Shown in pieces: positions 62,555-64,000 of a stretch of DNA of 64,000 nucleotides; the first letter of the stretch is position 1; each line of letters begins with the position of its first letter. Location: NCBI GenBank assembly GCA_022072175.1, contig JAJVIE010000003.1:244598-308597 (forward strand), read 5' to 3'. The notes beneath the pieces are model-generated. The model was not told the origin of the DNA. It worked only from the letters and a program-made list of their open reading frames with translations, and searched no databases. The position numbers were made by a program, and so were the translations under genes. This DNA is from Candidatus Omnitrophota bacterium (GTDB taxonomy: Bacteria; Omnitrophota; Gorgyraeia; 2-02-FULL-51-18).

Positions 62555-64000
62555 ATGAAGAGGTTCATCTGTATCCATGGGCACTTCTATCAGCCCCCTC
62601 GCGAGAATCCCTGGACCGGGGAAGTCGATGCCGAGGAGTCGGCGGCGCCTTTCCATGACTGGAACGAGCGCATCGCCGCCGAATGCTACGAGGCGAACAC
62701 GGGCGCGCCGATCCTCGGCCCCAAAGGACAGGTTCTTGAGCGCATCAACAACTATGAGCACATCAGTTTTGACATCGGCCCGACACTGCTCAGTTGGATG
62801 CGTCGTAAGACACCCGATGTCTACAAGGCCATCGTGCAGGCCGACAAGATCAGCCTCTCGCGGCGCGGCGGCCACGGCAACGCGATGGCCCAGTCCTACA
62901 ACCACCTCATCATGCCGCTGGCGCGAGACCACGACAAGATCACGCAGGTCCGGTGGGGGGTCAAGGATTTCGAGTTCCACTACGGCCGCAAGCCCGAGGG
63001 GATGTGGCTGTCGGAGTCCGCGGTCGACCGCCGCACACTATCCATCATGGCCGACCACGGGATCCTCTATACGGTGCTGGCTCCGCATCAGGCGCGGAGG
63101 GTGCGGCATGTGGGGTTCGGTTCGCGCTGGAAGTACGTCCACCACGAAGGCGTCGATCCCCGGCACCCGTACCGCATCCTGCTCGAGGGAGGCAAGCAGT
63201 TCCACATCTTCTTCTATGACGCGCCGGTATCGCGGTCGATCGCTTTCCAGGGCTTGTTGCACAACGGTGACCAGCTGACCCAACGTCTACTGGGCGCGTT
63301 CTCGGGCCGCGACCGCGAGCAGTTGGTGTCCACGGCCACCGATGGAGAGACGTTCGGACATCACCATAGGCACGGGGAGATGGCCGTCGCCTGGGCCGTG
63401 CGTCGTATCCAGGAGCAGAGGCCGGCTCGGCTGACCAATTATGCCGAATTCCTCGACCGCTACGGGTCCTTCTGGGAGGCCGACATCTACGAGAACAGCT
63501 CTTGGAGCTGCGCGCACGGGGTCGAGCGCTGGAGGTCCGACTGTGGTTGCCGGATCAACCATCAGGAGGGCTGGAACCAGCGATGGCGGTCGTACCTCAG
63601 GGACGCTTTCGACTTTCTCAAGGACATCATCGACGACGTGTACGAGACCTCCTGCGGCAAGCTCCTCAAGGATCCCTGGGAAGCCCGCGACGCCTACATC
63701 GACGTGCTGCTGCGGCCGGACGCCGAGACGAAGCGCCAGTTCCTGGCGCGTCAGGCACGGAAGGAGCTCAACATGGACGACCAGCGACGGGTCTGGGACC
63801 TCCTCGAAGCGGAGCGGTATTCGATGTACATGTTCACCAGCTGCGGCTGGTTCTTCGATGAGATCTCCGGCATCGAGCCGGTGCAGATGATGAAATACGC
63901 TCTCCGCGCGATGGAGTTGGTCCAACCCTATTACCTCAAGGACATCGAGGGGCCTTTCCTCAAGATCCTCGAGGCCGCCAAGAGCAATCTGCCCGAGATG
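62555..64000 (+). CDS. Glycoside hydrolase family 57 protein (DUF3536-type), 3' truncated
   Basis: The frame is open from the ATG through base 64000; 482 codons are visible and the C-terminus lies outside. ICIHGHFYQPPRENPW is the N-terminal GH57 motif. E154 in GMWLSES stands at the usual nucleophile position, and D263 in ATDGETFGHHHRHGE at the proton-donor position. The family acts on alpha-glucans (amylase, branching or 4-alpha-glucanotransferase). DUF3536 members have a C-terminal extension whose role is unclear. It is probably a cytosolic glycogen-related enzyme. Confidence 0.9.
   Translation, partial: MKRFICIHGHFYQPPRENPWTGEVDAEESAAPFHDWNERIAAECYEANTGAPILGPKGQVLERINNYEHISFDIGPTLLSWMRRKTPDVYKAIVQADKISLSRRGGHGNAMAQSYNHLIMPLARDHDKITQVRWGVKDFEFHYGRKPEGMWLSESAVDRRTLSIMADHGILYTVLAPHQARRVRHVGFGSRWKYVHHEGVDPRHPYRILLEGGKQFHIFFYDAPVSRSIAFQGLLHNGDQLTQRLLGAFSGRDREQLVSTATDGETFGHHHRHGEMAVAWAVRRIQEQRPARLTNYAEFLDRYGSFWEADIYENSSWSCAHGVERWRSDCGCRINHQEGWNQRWRSYLRDAFDFLKDIIDDVYETSCGKLLKDPWEARDAYIDVLLRPDAETKRQFLARQARKELNMDDQRRVWDLLEAERYSMYMFTSCGWFFDEISGIEPVQMMKYALRAMELVQPYYLKDIEGPFLKILEAAKSNLPEM

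Overview
The window is GC-rich, densely coding bacterial DNA with no rRNA, no recognisable tRNA, no CRISPR array and no insertion sequence. Genes are packed in short operons with frequent 4-base start/stop overlaps, and GTG and TTG starts are common. The content suggests a free-living, respiring, probably microaerobic bacterium: a cbb3-type oxidase, an alternative-oxidase-like diiron protein, a full Mrp cation antiporter, B12-dependent methionine synthase, GltBD, and a PPi-dependent PEP carboxykinase. I cannot fix the phylum. The mixture does not look like a typical proteobacterium, actinobacterium or firmicute, and an uncultivated deep lineage is my inference only.

Layout. 1-1.5 kb: the 3' part of feoB and a small FeoB-associated protein. 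1.6-8.7 kb: a respiratory operon with a diheme cytochrome c, CcoN, CcoO, two small membrane proteins, a CcoI-like copper P-type ATPase, a membrane protein of unknown function and a SafE-like protein. A CRP/FNR-type palindrome sits in front of it. 8.7-14.1 kb: SYLF-domain protein, PPi-type PEP carboxykinase, a half-size DMT transporter and a nitroreductase-family protein. 14.1-14.6 kb: a promoter, about 220 bases of structured non-coding sequence ending in a strong terminator, then a 70-residue orphan. 14.7-18 kb: two envelope glycosyltransferases, one with TPR repeats. 18-20.3 kb: Mrp/NBP35 ATPase, a DUF309 protein and an unknown protein.

20.3-26.9 kb (minus strand): YjbQ, a DUF4139 protein, an FNR-like flavoprotein and metH. 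27-29.5 kb: a soluble hybrid histidine kinase with two receivers, a YqjD/DUF883-like protein and an exported unknown. 29.6-35.2 kb: mrpABCDEFG in canonical order. 35.2-37.5 kb (minus strand): an AstA-like acyltransferase between 43-base direct repeats, then an SGNH hydrolase. 37.6-39.5 kb: alternative-oxidase-like protein and a PLP aminotransferase. 39.5-42.7 kb: an AT-rich control region with a near-consensus Fur box, a siroheme nitrite/sulfite reductase, thyA and folA.

42.8-50 kb: an internally duplicated glycine-zipper protein, cysteine desulfurase, ThiF/MoeB-rhodanese protein, DHH phosphoesterase, an unknown, leucyl aminopeptidase and a quinone-reductase-like protein. 50-59 kb: gltB, gltD, a ferredoxin, trxB and a class III aminotransferase. 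59-62.4 kb: a retropepsin-like protein, a receiver-only regulator and a LuxE-LuxC pair with no luciferase. From 62.6 kb: a GH57-family protein cut by the window end.

Functional links: GltBD and the siroheme reductase serve nitrogen or sulfur assimilation. The desulfurase and ThiF-rhodanese proteins suggest sulfur transfer, and Mrp/NBP35 serves iron-sulfur assembly. FeoB, the Fur box, CcoI and SafE tie iron and copper supply to respiration. The most unusual items are the structured locus at 14.1 kb, the LuxCE cassette, the repeat-flanked AstA-like gene, the diiron oxidase, the PPi-PEPCK, and recurrent promoter classes, some of which imply leaderless mRNAs.
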